NCBI GenBank assembly: GCA_964441275.1
Contig: CAYTUG010000035.1
Location: forward strand, 1-8,099
From: SZUA-584 sp964441275
Lineage (GTDB): Bacteria > Bacillota > Clostridia > Christensenellales > SZUA-584
Length of the DNA: 8,099 nt
Direction of reading: 5' to 3'
The notes under the pieces were generated by a model, which had not been told where the DNA came from, searched no databases, and saw only the letters and a program-made list of their open reading frames with translations. This document shows positions 1-6,837 of this stretch, piece after piece (position 1 is the first letter of the stretch; each line of letters begins with the position of its first letter). Both the position numbers and the translations under genes were made by a program.

Positions 1-133
1 TTTTTGGACCTTTTTTCGTCCCTTCTATGCTTTACAGATTGTCTAACACACTCCCGGGTTTATAAAAAGATAAAAATAATATTAATAAGTATATTGTTTT
101 AAATATTCCATAACTGCTAGTATAAAATTAACA
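1..133. other. AT-rich left edge with possible transposon-end scar
   Basis: No intact gene is seen. Read on the minus strand, positions 111-82 give a ten-codon reading frame (M-E-Y-L-K-Q-Y-T-Y, stop). Its E-Y-L-K-Q-Y-T resembles E-Y-L-R-Q-Y-T at the very end of the transposase remnant at the right edge of the window. Further on, plus-strand TTGTCTAACA (39-48) resembles TTGTCAAACA just outside the stop codon of that remnant (7904-7913). The two matches occur in the same order on the same strand, so this may be the worn end of a second, related element. The matches are short and the DNA is AT-rich, so chance is a real alternative. Confidence 0.25.
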
Positions 134-141
134 TCCTCCTT
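134..141 (-). promoter_or_regulatory. Orphan ribosome binding site after iolB
   Basis: The minus strand reads AAGGAGGA overlapping the last bases of the iolB stop codon. This is a near-perfect Shine-Dalgarno sequence, but no start codon of a usable reading frame follows at normal spacing. An ATG two bases into the site opens a frame that stops after four codons, and the next ATG (111-109) is about 22 bases away and starts only the ten-codon frame. The simplest reading is that a gene once followed iolB in an operon and was lost or displaced. Confidence 0.4.
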
Positions 142-955
142 ATCTATACTTTTTTATAATATTTTCAATTGCACTTACCCAGTCATGATCTGGATCATTT
201 GAACGGTAAAAGCCCTGATACTCACCAGCCATTGCCCAAAGGAAATAAGTATTATACCCCGGTGCGCCTACAGTTGTATGGTATCCTTTTGGAAACTCGA
301 TAAGTTCGTCCTCCTTTACTACATAACATTCATCTATCTCCCCATCTTTTGTGTACATACGTTGAATTGCAAAACCCTGCCTTGGCTGAAATAAAAAATA
401 GTAAATCTCTTCAAGTATACCTTCAGATGGCATATCATCCATATCATGCTTATGTGGAGGAAAGCCTGCCCAATTGCCTGGTGTAATAAAAGCTTCACCA
501 ATCGTCAGCCGCCTAGCACTACTACGTCCATCAATGATAAAATGTGTATCACGCTCCCACGGTTTTACTCCAAGCACTATGTTATTAACATGATCAGGGG
601 GCAATATTTGAGGCTCCGTATCTGAGTCTATTGGTGTTGCACATACAGCAATTTTTACACTCCAAGGCGTAGAAATCAATACTTTCTTATTGCGCGGCAA
701 ATAAAAGCTGTACGCTTTACCTTCAAAAACAGATCGCCTGCCGCCAATATTGAGCCATGCAACATCATCGAAACGAATATCGCACTTGCCACCAAGAATT
801 ATAAATGCAGTTTCTTTCTCCCCTGTCAAATACTCCACACTGTCATTTGCTTTTAACTCGATAATTCCGAAGTCTAATGATTTTAAAGAACAATCACCAG
901 TTTTACGTAACGGAGTATACCCGATAGATGGATAATAGGTTTTTTTATAGCTCAT
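140..955 (-). CDS. iolB: IolB-type 5-deoxy-glucuronate isomerase
   Basis: This is a cupin-fold isomerase of the KduI/IolB family. In myo-inositol breakdown IolB converts 5-deoxy-D-glucuronate to 5-dehydro-2-deoxy-D-gluconate in the cytoplasm. The 271 residues match the usual family length of about 270. The metal site is visible: PPHKHD (166-171), the acidic pair E182-E183 before IYYFLFQP, and H226 in FPKGYH. The conserved stretches QGFAIQRMYT (193-202) and NDPDHDW (253-259) are also typical. An ATG twenty codons upstream (1015) is open in frame, but the start at 955 is preferred because AAAGGAGG lies five bases before it and the protein then begins like other IolBs. GYHT replaces the usual GYHP. 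No iolC, D, E, G or J is nearby, and the gene lies opposite to the Etf operon behind a dead regulator. The family call is firm. The physiological substrate is inferred, and another uronate or deoxy-sugar acid is possible. Confidence 0.87.
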   Translation of the reverse strand: MSYKKTYYPSIGYTPLRKTGDCSLKSLDFGIIELKANDSVEYLTGEKETAFIILGGKCDIRFDDVAWLNIGGRRSVFEGKAYSFYLPRNKKVLISTPWSVKIAVCATPIDSDTEPQILPPDHVNNIVLGVKPWERDTHFIIDGRSSARRLTIGEAFITPGNWAGFPPHKHDMDDMPSEGILEEIYYFLFQPRQGFAIQRMYTKDGEIDECYVVKEDELIEFPKGYHTTVGAPGYNTYFLWAMAGEYQGFYRSNDPDHDWVSAIENIIKKYR

Positions 956-960
956 ATTCC

Positions 961-968
961 CCTCCTTT
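961..968 (-). promoter_or_regulatory. Ribosome binding site fixing the iolB start
   Basis: The minus strand reads AAAGGAGG, five bases before the ATG at 955-953. It is the strongest such site near the gene and excludes the longer open frame that begins at 1015. Confidence 0.8.
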
Positions 969-998
969 TTTACTCTTGTCATCTTTTTAACATCATAG

Positions 999-1764
999 TT
1001 AAGGTACAAGTTCAATTATAAACTTTTTAGTTAGCATTTTAGCTATTATTGGTTCGTATTCTTGTGATATCATGATTGTAATACCGGTAATTTTAGCCCC
1101 AGTGTTTTGGCAAACATCTTCCGACCTCAAGACCGAGCTTGCCACCTCTGCAACATCCAATTAACTTTTCTATCACTTCCTTTTATCAAATTACGTGCCG
1201 CAAGGTTTGTGCCTCATCTGCATACCCTAATATTTTTCTTTTTCAAAGCTTTCTCTACGTGTCTAAATCCTTCCACCGATATTAGTCAGTGCAATTAATG
1301 TTGCAAATCTATTGGGATAGCATGAGAATTACCAAGACCTATAATTATTATTTTTCGTGCCGTCATAATTGATTCTGCCGCCACCTCCAGCATCTGGTCA
1401 CGTATAATTTCTCGTATATACGTAATGGCATGAATTGTGCTTTGAAACACTTTAACTATGATTGTTCTTATGCTGTCGTTTTCTAAAACTTCTTCATGAA
1501 TACTATGCAAAGGTGAAACAAGATCTTTAATTAATATAACCTTCAATTCCTGATAACCGCTAAGTTCAATTTTCTGACAGGTACGAACTACCGTCGGACG
1601 CTAACACCACAATTTTGAGCAAATTCAGCCCCCGACAAATATATAACTTTGTCGGATTCCTTTACTATGTAATCTATCACCTTATGCTCTGATCTGCTTA
1701 AGCATTCCCACAGAGTTAGCAATTTAATTATTATAGCAGGAATGGCCCGGTTTTTTTCTTCCAT
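999..1764 (-). pseudogene. Decayed RpiR/MurR-family transcriptional regulator
   Basis: An ATG at 1764 behind a GGGGAG site opens a typical RpiR N-terminal helix-turn-helix: LSRSEHKVIDYIVKESDKVIYLSGAEFAQNCGVS. After GVS (bases 1600-1608) only five bases (1595-1599) separate it from the next recognisable codons, where six are expected. The frame therefore shifts and meets TAG. The missing continuation, TVVRTCQKIELSGYQELK, resumes in another frame. It leads into the linker and the start of the SIS sugar-phosphate domain (ARKIIIIGLGNSHAIPIDLQH), which stops at 1295. Beyond that, SIS-like pieces appear in shifting frames, including YADEAQ, LIGCCRGG and NTGAKITGIT, down to about 1030. One intact copy would be about 280 residues. 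RpiR regulators normally sense a phosphosugar and control adjacent carbohydrate genes, so this one probably once controlled iolB, the divergent operon, or both. The lower boundary is approximate. Confidence 0.85.
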
Positions 1765-1810
1765 CCAAGTCTCCCCATAATCTGTTTACCATGGTTATCT
1801 TAACAGATAG

Positions 1811-1816
1811 AGTATA
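1811..1816 (-). promoter_or_regulatory. Predicted -10 box of the regulator promoter
   Basis: The minus strand reads TATACT. It lies about 47 bases before the ATG of the broken regulator, and its expected transcription start falls on the ATCTGTT copy at 1802-1808. No good -35 box is visible at 17 bases; ATTACA at 16 bases is weak. This is a modest prediction. Confidence 0.3.
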
Positions 1817-1864
1817 AAAGAGCAATAGATAATGTAATTATTTTTCTAATATATTATATTTATA

Positions 1865-1893
1865 TTGTAGTTTTGTTCCGCCTTTGTTATAAT
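1865..1893 (+). promoter_or_regulatory. Predicted sigma-A promoter of the Etf operon
   Basis: A perfect -10 box, TATAAT, lies at 1888-1893. TTGTAG at 1865-1870 stands at the ideal 17-base spacing and matches the first three bases of the -35 consensus. The expected start of transcription is near 1900, immediately before the ATCTGTT copy at 1903-1909. The leader of about 30 bases carries AAGGGAG (1914-1920), eight bases before the first gene's ATG. Confidence 0.6.
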
Positions 1894-1928
1894 ATAAAAC
1901 ACATCTGTTATATAAGGGAGTATAAAAA

Positions 1929-3353
1929 ATGAAGTTTCAAGCATTTATGATCGACATGATACGCAGTGAACTTGAGGATGCAGTCGGCAACGCTAATGTC
2001 AGCGTCTCAACGTCTGATAAAATCTCCTATGGCGTTGATTATTTTTGGATTGCAAGAATGTGGGTTGACAAAGGACGCATTCCGCCAGCACCGGATATCA
2101 TAGTCCGCCCGGGAAGTGCTGAAGAAGTATCAAAAGTTTTAAAGATCGCCAACTACTATAAAATTCCTGTTCACACATGGGGTGGCGGCAGTGGTTCTCA
2201 AGGAAGTGCTCTTCCCATGGCAGGAGGTATTATTCTTGATATTAAGCGGATGAATCGGCTACTTTCAATAGACGAGAATACCAGATGCATTACGGCGGAA
2301 AGTGGCATAATCGATCAAACACTTGAATGGTATGCTAATGAAATTGGTTACTCCCTTATGCATATCCCAAGTTGTCTTACATGCGGAACAATTGGCGGTG
2401 CACTTGCTCACCGTGGTATCGGAATCATGTCAACAAGATACGGCAAGATAGATGATCAATGCCTTAATCTTGAAGTTGTATTGCCAAATGGGGACATAAT
2501 TAATACCTTACCGGTTCCAAAGCATGCGGCCGGACCTGACCTTAATCAAATATTTATCGGATCCGAAGGAACTTTGGGTGTCATAACAAAAGCAACGTTT
2601 AAGTTGTTTAAACTTCCGGAAACCCGCAAATTCAGAGCATTCCTTTTCAATAGTTTAACAACCGGCCTTTCGGCGTGCCGTGATATTGTCCAGCGGATAA
2701 AACCATCTATATTGCGGCTGTTTGACCAAGAAGAAACCGAATATATTATTAAAGGCGTACTTGGGTTTGATAAGCCCGGTGCATTTATGAACCTTGCTGT
2801 CGAAGGTGAAGAAGCATTCGTCAAGCTGGAAATGGATATTATACTTGACATCTGTGCTAAATACGAAGCGATGGATCTCGGATCCGAATACGGGAAGAAG
2901 TGGTATAAAAATAGAATTACATTCTTCTATCCCGGCCACATTATGAACAATCCACAGATGTTTGGTACGATGGACACGGCATGCAGCTATACAGATGTTG
3001 AAAAAATCTACTTGGCTATGAAACATGCCGTTGTAGACAACTTTACGGGTGTACGTTTCATCGCCCATTGCTCTCATTGGTATGACTGGGGCACTATGAT
3101 ATATAACCGTTTTATCATAGATAACCCACCAGACGATCCCGAAGAGGCGATCCGCCTGCATAACCAAATCTGGAACGCAGGAGTTCGTGCTGCAATGGTA
3201 CATGGTGGTATTATCAACGATCACCACGGAATAGGTCTTAAATTATCCCGATTAATGAAGGAGCAATATGGTCCGGCTATGCAGGTATTGGTAGGACTGA
3301 AAAAATCACTTGATCCCAACGGTATAATGAACCCATACAAGCTGGGATTATAG
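1929..3353 (+). CDS. FAD-binding oxidoreductase (VAO/GlcD/AGPS-like)
   Basis: This 474-residue cytoplasmic flavoprotein belongs to the vanillyl-alcohol-oxidase superfamily. The FAD_binding_4 domain runs from about residue 50 to 230. It contains the IIVRPGSAEEV entry strand (57-67), the diphosphate-binding loop WGGGSGSQGSALP (84-96), the CGTIGGALA segment (152-160) and GSEGTLGVIT (211-220). The C-terminal substrate domain ends with INDHHGIG (429-436) and the conserved tail DPNGIMNPY (462-470). The DHHGIG element resembles the HHH-type motif of alkyl-DHAP synthase more than the lactate or glycolate enzymes. It is the first gene of the operon, and 16 bases later comes an iron-sulfur protein of the type that partners GlcD-like subunits, with EtfBA downstream. 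A dehydrogenase feeding electrons to Etf is therefore more likely than the non-redox ether-lipid reaction. The substrate cannot be read from the sequence. The adjoining kinase and iolB suggest a polyol, sugar acid or a phosphate of one. Confidence 0.85.
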   Translation: MKFQAFMIDMIRSELEDAVGNANVSVSTSDKISYGVDYFWIARMWVDKGRIPPAPDIIVRPGSAEEVSKVLKIANYYKIPVHTWGGGSGSQGSALPMAGGIILDIKRMNRLLSIDENTRCITAESGIIDQTLEWYANEIGYSLMHIPSCLTCGTIGGALAHRGIGIMSTRYGKIDDQCLNLEVVLPNGDIINTLPVPKHAAGPDLNQIFIGSEGTLGVITKATFKLFKLPETRKFRAFLFNSLTTGLSACRDIVQRIKPSILRLFDQEETEYIIKGVLGFDKPGAFMNLAVEGEEAFVKLEMDIILDICAKYEAMDLGSEYGKKWYKNRITFFYPGHIMNNPQMFGTMDTACSYTDVEKIYLAMKHAVVDNFTGVRFIAHCSHWYDWGTMIYNRFIIDNPPDDPEEAIRLHNQIWNAGVRAAMVHGGIINDHHGIGLKLSRLMKEQYGPAMQVLVGLKKSLDPNGIMNPYKLGL

Positions 3354-3369
3354 AGAGGAAGGTAATTAC

Positions 3370-4479
3370 ATGTTTTCTGATATATCTAAAAAAAATGCTG
3401 ATGCTTGCCGTTTCTGTTGGATGTGCCGTCATATTTGTCCCGTAGGTCAACAAACAGGGAAAGAAGCCAATAATGCCCGCGCAAAAGGTCTGTTAGTATC
3501 AATGTCTAACCGCGGAATGGAATTTGACACGTCTATAGCAAATACCATGTGGGAATGCGTGCTGTGCGGTTCCTGTTCTAATGACTGTGCAACAGGATAT
3601 GAGCCACCAATATTCATACGTGAAGCAAGAACAAAAGCGATCGTCGAGAATCTTGCACCCAAGAAAGTTCAAAAGCTTTATGATACTATATTGAAGACTG
3701 ACAATATCTATGGTATTAATCCAAAGAATAAATTCGATTTAATTAAGAACAAACTTGCAGGACTACCCAAAAAAGCTGATGCACTGTTGTACATCGGTGA
3801 AGTTGCTGCAATAAGAACTCCTAGTATTGCTAAGGCAATAATAACTTTACTTAATAAGGCGGGTGTGAATTTTACGGTGTTATCAGACGAACCGTCGTCT
3901 GGTGCTTATCTTGGCGACCTTGTTGGATTTGTTGAAGATGTCCGAAGTTGCGGAGTGAATCTTACAAAGATGATAGATTCTAGTTGCGCAAAAACAGTGA
4001 TCGTACTTGATCCAATTGATACGCGCGTTATGAAACACGAGTATCCTAAATGGAATATTACACCCAAGGCACAGACAATCACAATAACAGCATTTATAGC
4101 AGATCTGATTGCACAGGGTAAACTTAAACCTGGAAAAATAGATAAGATTGTAACTTTCCACGATGCAGGTGCACTATCCCGGGATCTCAATGAAACACAA
4201 CCCAGTAGATATATACTATCCTCGATGGGTCTGACACTCAAAGAAATGTTCCTTAACCGCGATCTTTCAAGAAGCAGCGGTGGAGCCCTTTTCTTGCTTT
4301 ATGAACCCGAAACAGCAACCATGCTGGCTTCAGGACGCTGGTGTGATGCGAAGAGAACAGAGGCAAAAATACTAGTCACTGAAGCGCCTGGCAGCTACGC
4401 TGCTCTTTCTTCTTTAGTCCCCGACGGAATGCAGCTTTTTGATATTTTCGAACTGCTTGCGCAAGCATGTAATGTATGA
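3370..4479 (+). CDS. GlcF/HdrD-like iron-sulfur protein with cysteine-less CCG domains
   Basis: This 369-residue protein is probably the electron-transfer partner of the preceding flavoprotein. Its N-terminus holds two complete [4Fe-4S] motifs: C13-x2-C16-x2-C19-x3-C23-P and C63-x2-C66-x2-C69-x3-C73. Two domains follow with the layout of the CCG repeats of GlcF, GlpC, LutA and HdrB/HdrD, roughly 136-230 and 257-350. The expected cysteines are absent from both. In the first, PSSG (175-178) stands where CCG is expected and DPID (214-217) where CPGC is expected. In the second, HDAG (264-267) replaces HDPC, RSSGG (301-305) replaces CCGG and APGS (339-342) replaces CPxC. The reading frame is intact and the surrounding fold signature is well kept, so this looks like a specialised subfamily rather than decay. 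AGGAAGG lies seven bases before the ATG. The four remaining downstream cysteines (194, 206, 325, 367) are not at ligand positions. The family call is firm; its role in electron flow to Etf is inferred. Confidence 0.83.
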   Translation: MFSDISKKNADACRFCWMCRHICPVGQQTGKEANNARAKGLLVSMSNRGMEFDTSIANTMWECVLCGSCSNDCATGYEPPIFIREARTKAIVENLAPKKVQKLYDTILKTDNIYGINPKNKFDLIKNKLAGLPKKADALLYIGEVAAIRTPSIAKAIITLLNKAGVNFTVLSDEPSSGAYLGDLVGFVEDVRSCGVNLTKMIDSSCAKTVIVLDPIDTRVMKHEYPKWNITPKAQTITITAFIADLIAQGKLKPGKIDKIVTFHDAGALSRDLNETQPSRYILSSMGLTLKEMFLNRDLSRSSGGALFLLYEPETATMLASGRWCDAKRTEAKILVTEAPGSYAALSSLVPDGMQLFDIFELLAQACNV

Positions 4480-4507
4480 TACAATATTTTGGAAAGGTTT
4501 AAGAGAT

Positions 4508-6019
4508 ATGCGATATCTTCTTGGTATTGATTTCGGTGGAGGTGCATCTAAGGCCACATTGCTCAGTGCTGACGGAAAAGTCGTAGCTGTATCAATAAAG
4601 GAGTATCCCACTCTTTATCCCCACGTCGGATGGGTGGAGCAGAATCCTGAGAACTCTTACGATGCTTTGGTTTATAATGTACGTTCGATCCTTAGAGCAA
4701 GTGAGGTAAACCCTGAAGATATTGAGGCCATTGCGCTTGACGGCGCTACGCATACATCAGTTTTACTTGACGAACATGACATTCCTATCCGCCCAGCAAT
4801 CTATTGGACGGATCGCCGTAGCATTAAACAATCGGATATGCTGGTTAAGGAATATGCAGAGATACTGTTAAAGCTGTCGCTTAACTCGCCCAGTCCCCTC
4901 TGGACGTTACCGCAACTCATGTGGGTTCGGGAAAAAGAGCCAGATAATTTTAAGCGTATTCGTAAAATACTTTTTATGAAAGATTATGTGCGTTATCGCC
5001 TTACAGGAGATTTTATTACTGATAATATTGAAGCAATGGGTAGTATGCTAATGAATGCGACAAAGAACCAGTGGTCGGAAGAGCTTTGTGCACTTGCAGG
5101 ATTGTCGACCTATATGCTCCCTGAGATAGTAGCACCAACAACTGTTATCAGTCCGCTTACTTATACAGCTATTCAGGAAACCGGGCTCTCCCCTTTGACC
5201 AAAGTAATTGCCGGCGCGACCGACACTGTTATGGAAGTCTTTGCTTCAGGTGCTATACGTAAAGGTCAGGCAACTGTTAAACTCGCTACCGCAGGTCGTA
5301 TCTGCTCTGTCACCGATAAAGGTATCGCTCATCCTCTTCTGGTCAACTATCGCCATGTCATTCCCGGTATGTGGTATCCAGGCACAGCAACAAAATCCTG
5401 CGCCGCCTCATATCGTTGGTATCGTGACGTTTTATGTGACAGTGAAGTTGCTCAAAGTAAAACCAGCCGCATCGATTCATACACTTTGATGGATAAAGCC
5501 GCAGTAGATGTCCCGGCAGGTTCCGATAACCTATTTTTCCATCCATATTTACAGGGAGAAATAACACCTTACCTAGACAACAACCTTAGGGCAAGCTTTA
5601 CGGGCATCTCGTCATTCCATACAAAGGGCCATTTCAACCGCGCAGTTATGGAAGGTGTAGCATATTCTCTGCGGGACTGCCTTAAAGTAATGACTGAACT
5701 GGGGATTCCCGTCAAATCAGCAGCGATCATCGGTGGTGGATCGCGAAGCCAGCTCTGGAGACAAATTGTTGCTGACGTGCTTAATATACCCTTAACAAAA
5801 AACGAAACTGATGATTCCTCACTTGGCTCTGCGATGCTCGCCGGTGTTGCAACGGGCATATTCTGCTCCTATGAAGACAGCATTGCAAAATGCGTTCACA
5901 AGTTGGGCAGTATAAACCCGAATCCGGATAACAAAGAAATATATAATAATGGTTTTAATCTGTATAGACAGATCCACGATGCAATGGCTCCTGTATATAG
6001 AAAAATGGCAAGCCATTAA
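4508..6019 (+). CDS. FGGY-family carbohydrate kinase (xylulokinase-like)
   Basis: This 503-residue cytoplasmic sugar kinase transfers the ATP gamma-phosphate to a sugar or polyol. FGGY_N covers about 1-245 and FGGY_C about 255-460. The first phosphate loop is LLGIDFGGGASKATLL (4-19), with GGGAS where GTSS-type sequences are more usual. The substrate region carries LDGATHTSVLLD (77-88) and YWTDRRS (99-105). The presumed catalytic aspartate is D239 in AGATDT. The adenosine motif is AAIIGGGSRSQLWRQIVADVL (405-425), and SSLGSAMLAG (437-446) follows. The frame is open 23 codons further upstream, but the start at 4508 is chosen because the kinase fold begins there directly (MRYLLGIDFG) and GGAAAGG lies ten bases before it. 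The longer version would overlap the end of the previous gene. Length and motifs fit xylulokinase-type enzymes, but FGGY specificity cannot be read from motifs. The partners argue for the product or substrate of the neighbouring flavoenzyme rather than simple xylose use, and no xylose isomerase is present. Confidence 0.88.
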   Translation: MRYLLGIDFGGGASKATLLSADGKVVAVSIKEYPTLYPHVGWVEQNPENSYDALVYNVRSILRASEVNPEDIEAIALDGATHTSVLLDEHDIPIRPAIYWTDRRSIKQSDMLVKEYAEILLKLSLNSPSPLWTLPQLMWVREKEPDNFKRIRKILFMKDYVRYRLTGDFITDNIEAMGSMLMNATKNQWSEELCALAGLSTYMLPEIVAPTTVISPLTYTAIQETGLSPLTKVIAGATDTVMEVFASGAIRKGQATVKLATAGRICSVTDKGIAHPLLVNYRHVIPGMWYPGTATKSCAASYRWYRDVLCDSEVAQSKTSRIDSYTLMDKAAVDVPAGSDNLFFHPYLQGEITPYLDNNLRASFTGISSFHTKGHFNRAVMEGVAYSLRDCLKVMTELGIPVKSAAIIGGGSRSQLWRQIVADVLNIPLTKNETDDSSLGSAMLAGVATGIFCSYEDSIAKCVHKLGSINPNPDNKEIYNNGFNLYRQIHDAMAPVYRKMASH

Positions 6020-6048
6020 AAGCACAACGCCTTAGGAATGTAAAGTGT

Positions 6049-6837
6049 ATGAATATAGTTGTTTTTATAAAACAGGTTCCGGCAGATAACAATATCCCAA
6101 TCAGCACAACAAACACGCTTAATCGTCAAGGTATCCCGCACATCATCAACCCTGCAGATTTAAACGCTCTGGAAGCCTCCTTCTGTATAAAGGATCATAT
6201 TGGTGGAAACGTTACAGTTTGCACTATGGGACCCACCTCTGCCGAAGGAGTGCTTAAGTATGCAGCAGCTATGGGTGCAGATAGAATATTCCTGATATCA
6301 GACCTTGCATTTGCTGGGTCTGATACTTATGCGACAGCAAAAGTGCTGAGCAAAGCTGTACATTACCTTGGCGGTTTCGATATGCTCGTGTGTGGCCGCC
6401 GCAGTACTGACGGCGAAACAGGTCAGGTCGGACCTGAGTTGGCTTCAATTTTAAATATCCCCTGCGCCACAAATTGTGTATCGCTGCAGGTTAAGAACAA
6501 TTCCGTTTTATGCCGGCGACTCTTAGAAAAAGAATACCAAGACTGGCAACTTCCTCTACCCTCACTAGTAACGGTATACACCAGCATTAACTCGCCGCGT
6601 CTTCCAAGTATATCGGGTCTGCGAAGAGCTAAAGATATTTCTGCTGAAATTCTCACTGCCACGACACTTGGCCTTTCCCCAGATGAATGTGGCCTCAAAG
6701 GTTCTCCAACGAATGTTCACAGGATTATGGTAAAGCCGTTAGGTAAGCGTACTGCCGTGCGTATGGCAGGAACAAACGGTATTCAACTTGCGCTAAAGTA
6801 TATTGCTGATACACCAAAAGAGGTGAACAATGCCTAA
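6049..6837 (+). CDS. etfB: Electron transfer flavoprotein, beta subunit
   Basis: This 262-residue EtfB forms a heterodimer with the next gene product and binds AMP or, in bifurcating types, a second FAD. It starts with the typical MNIVVFIKQVP and NPADLNALEAS (34-44). It keeps the nucleotide-binding stretch VCGRRSTDGETGQVGPELA (114-132) and the PRLPSISGLRRAK segment (183-195) that corresponds to the PRYPS element of the family. The GETGQVGPELA form resembles anaerobe Etf proteins, but this alone does not prove bifurcation. The start is fixed by alignment with family N-termini; AGGA (6034-6037) lies eleven bases away, which is rather far. The gene follows the kinase by 29 bases and overlaps etfA by eight, so the pair is probably translationally coupled. 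Its place behind a flavin dehydrogenase and an iron-sulfur protein suggests it is the dedicated acceptor for that enzyme rather than the housekeeping fatty-acid Etf. Confidence 0.93.
   Translation: MNIVVFIKQVPADNNIPISTTNTLNRQGIPHIINPADLNALEASFCIKDHIGGNVTVCTMGPTSAEGVLKYAAAMGADRIFLISDLAFAGSDTYATAKVLSKAVHYLGGFDMLVCGRRSTDGETGQVGPELASILNIPCATNCVSLQVKNNSVLCRRLLEKEYQDWQLPLPSLVTVYTSINSPRLPSISGLRRAKDISAEILTATTLGLSPDECGLKGSPTNVHRIMVKPLGKRTAVRMAGTNGIQLALKYIADTPKEVNNA

Larger units (their letters stand above)
1765..1928. promoter_or_regulatory. Divergent control region with three ATCTGTT heptamers
   Basis: This AT-rich gap separates the broken regulator from the Etf operon. The heptamer ATCTGTT occurs at 1780-1786 (plus), 1802-1808 (minus, read as AACAGAT) and 1903-1909 (plus). 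The first two form an inverted pair spaced by 15 bases, with ACCATGGT (1788-1795) lying between them. The second and third each sit just downstream of a predicted -10 box, in the same orientation relative to transcription, where a repressor operator would lie. TATCT-TAAC-AGATA (1796-1809) is also a short inverted repeat. An operator role is inferred from position and repetition only. Confidence 0.4.

Noticed and set aside
5..22. GGAC and GTCC flanking a T run as a terminator
   Set aside because: The stem is only four pairs, and no T tract follows the stem in either direction of transcription.
956..1015. In-frame upstream extension of iolB to an ATG at 1015
   Set aside because: The extra twenty residues are lysine-rich, do not resemble the family N-terminus, and would place the strong AAAGGAGG site inside the gene. 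The segment also runs into the tail of the decayed regulator.
1295..1546. An 83-codon minus-strand reading frame as a separate small gene
   Set aside because: Its sequence is the linker and start of the SIS domain of an RpiR regulator, continuous with the helix-turn-helix fragment in another frame. It is a piece of the pseudogene.
2655..3227. A 190-codon minus-strand reading frame opposite the FAD oxidoreductase
   Set aside because: It lies wholly antisense to a well-supported gene, has no recognisable domain or ribosome binding site, and is composed like a shadow frame.
6033..6043. Eleven-base repeat TTAGGAATGTA also found at 7850-7860
   Set aside because: One copy overlaps the etfB ribosome binding region and the other is in AT-rich intergenic DNA. 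The flanks do not match, so a short chance repeat is most likely.
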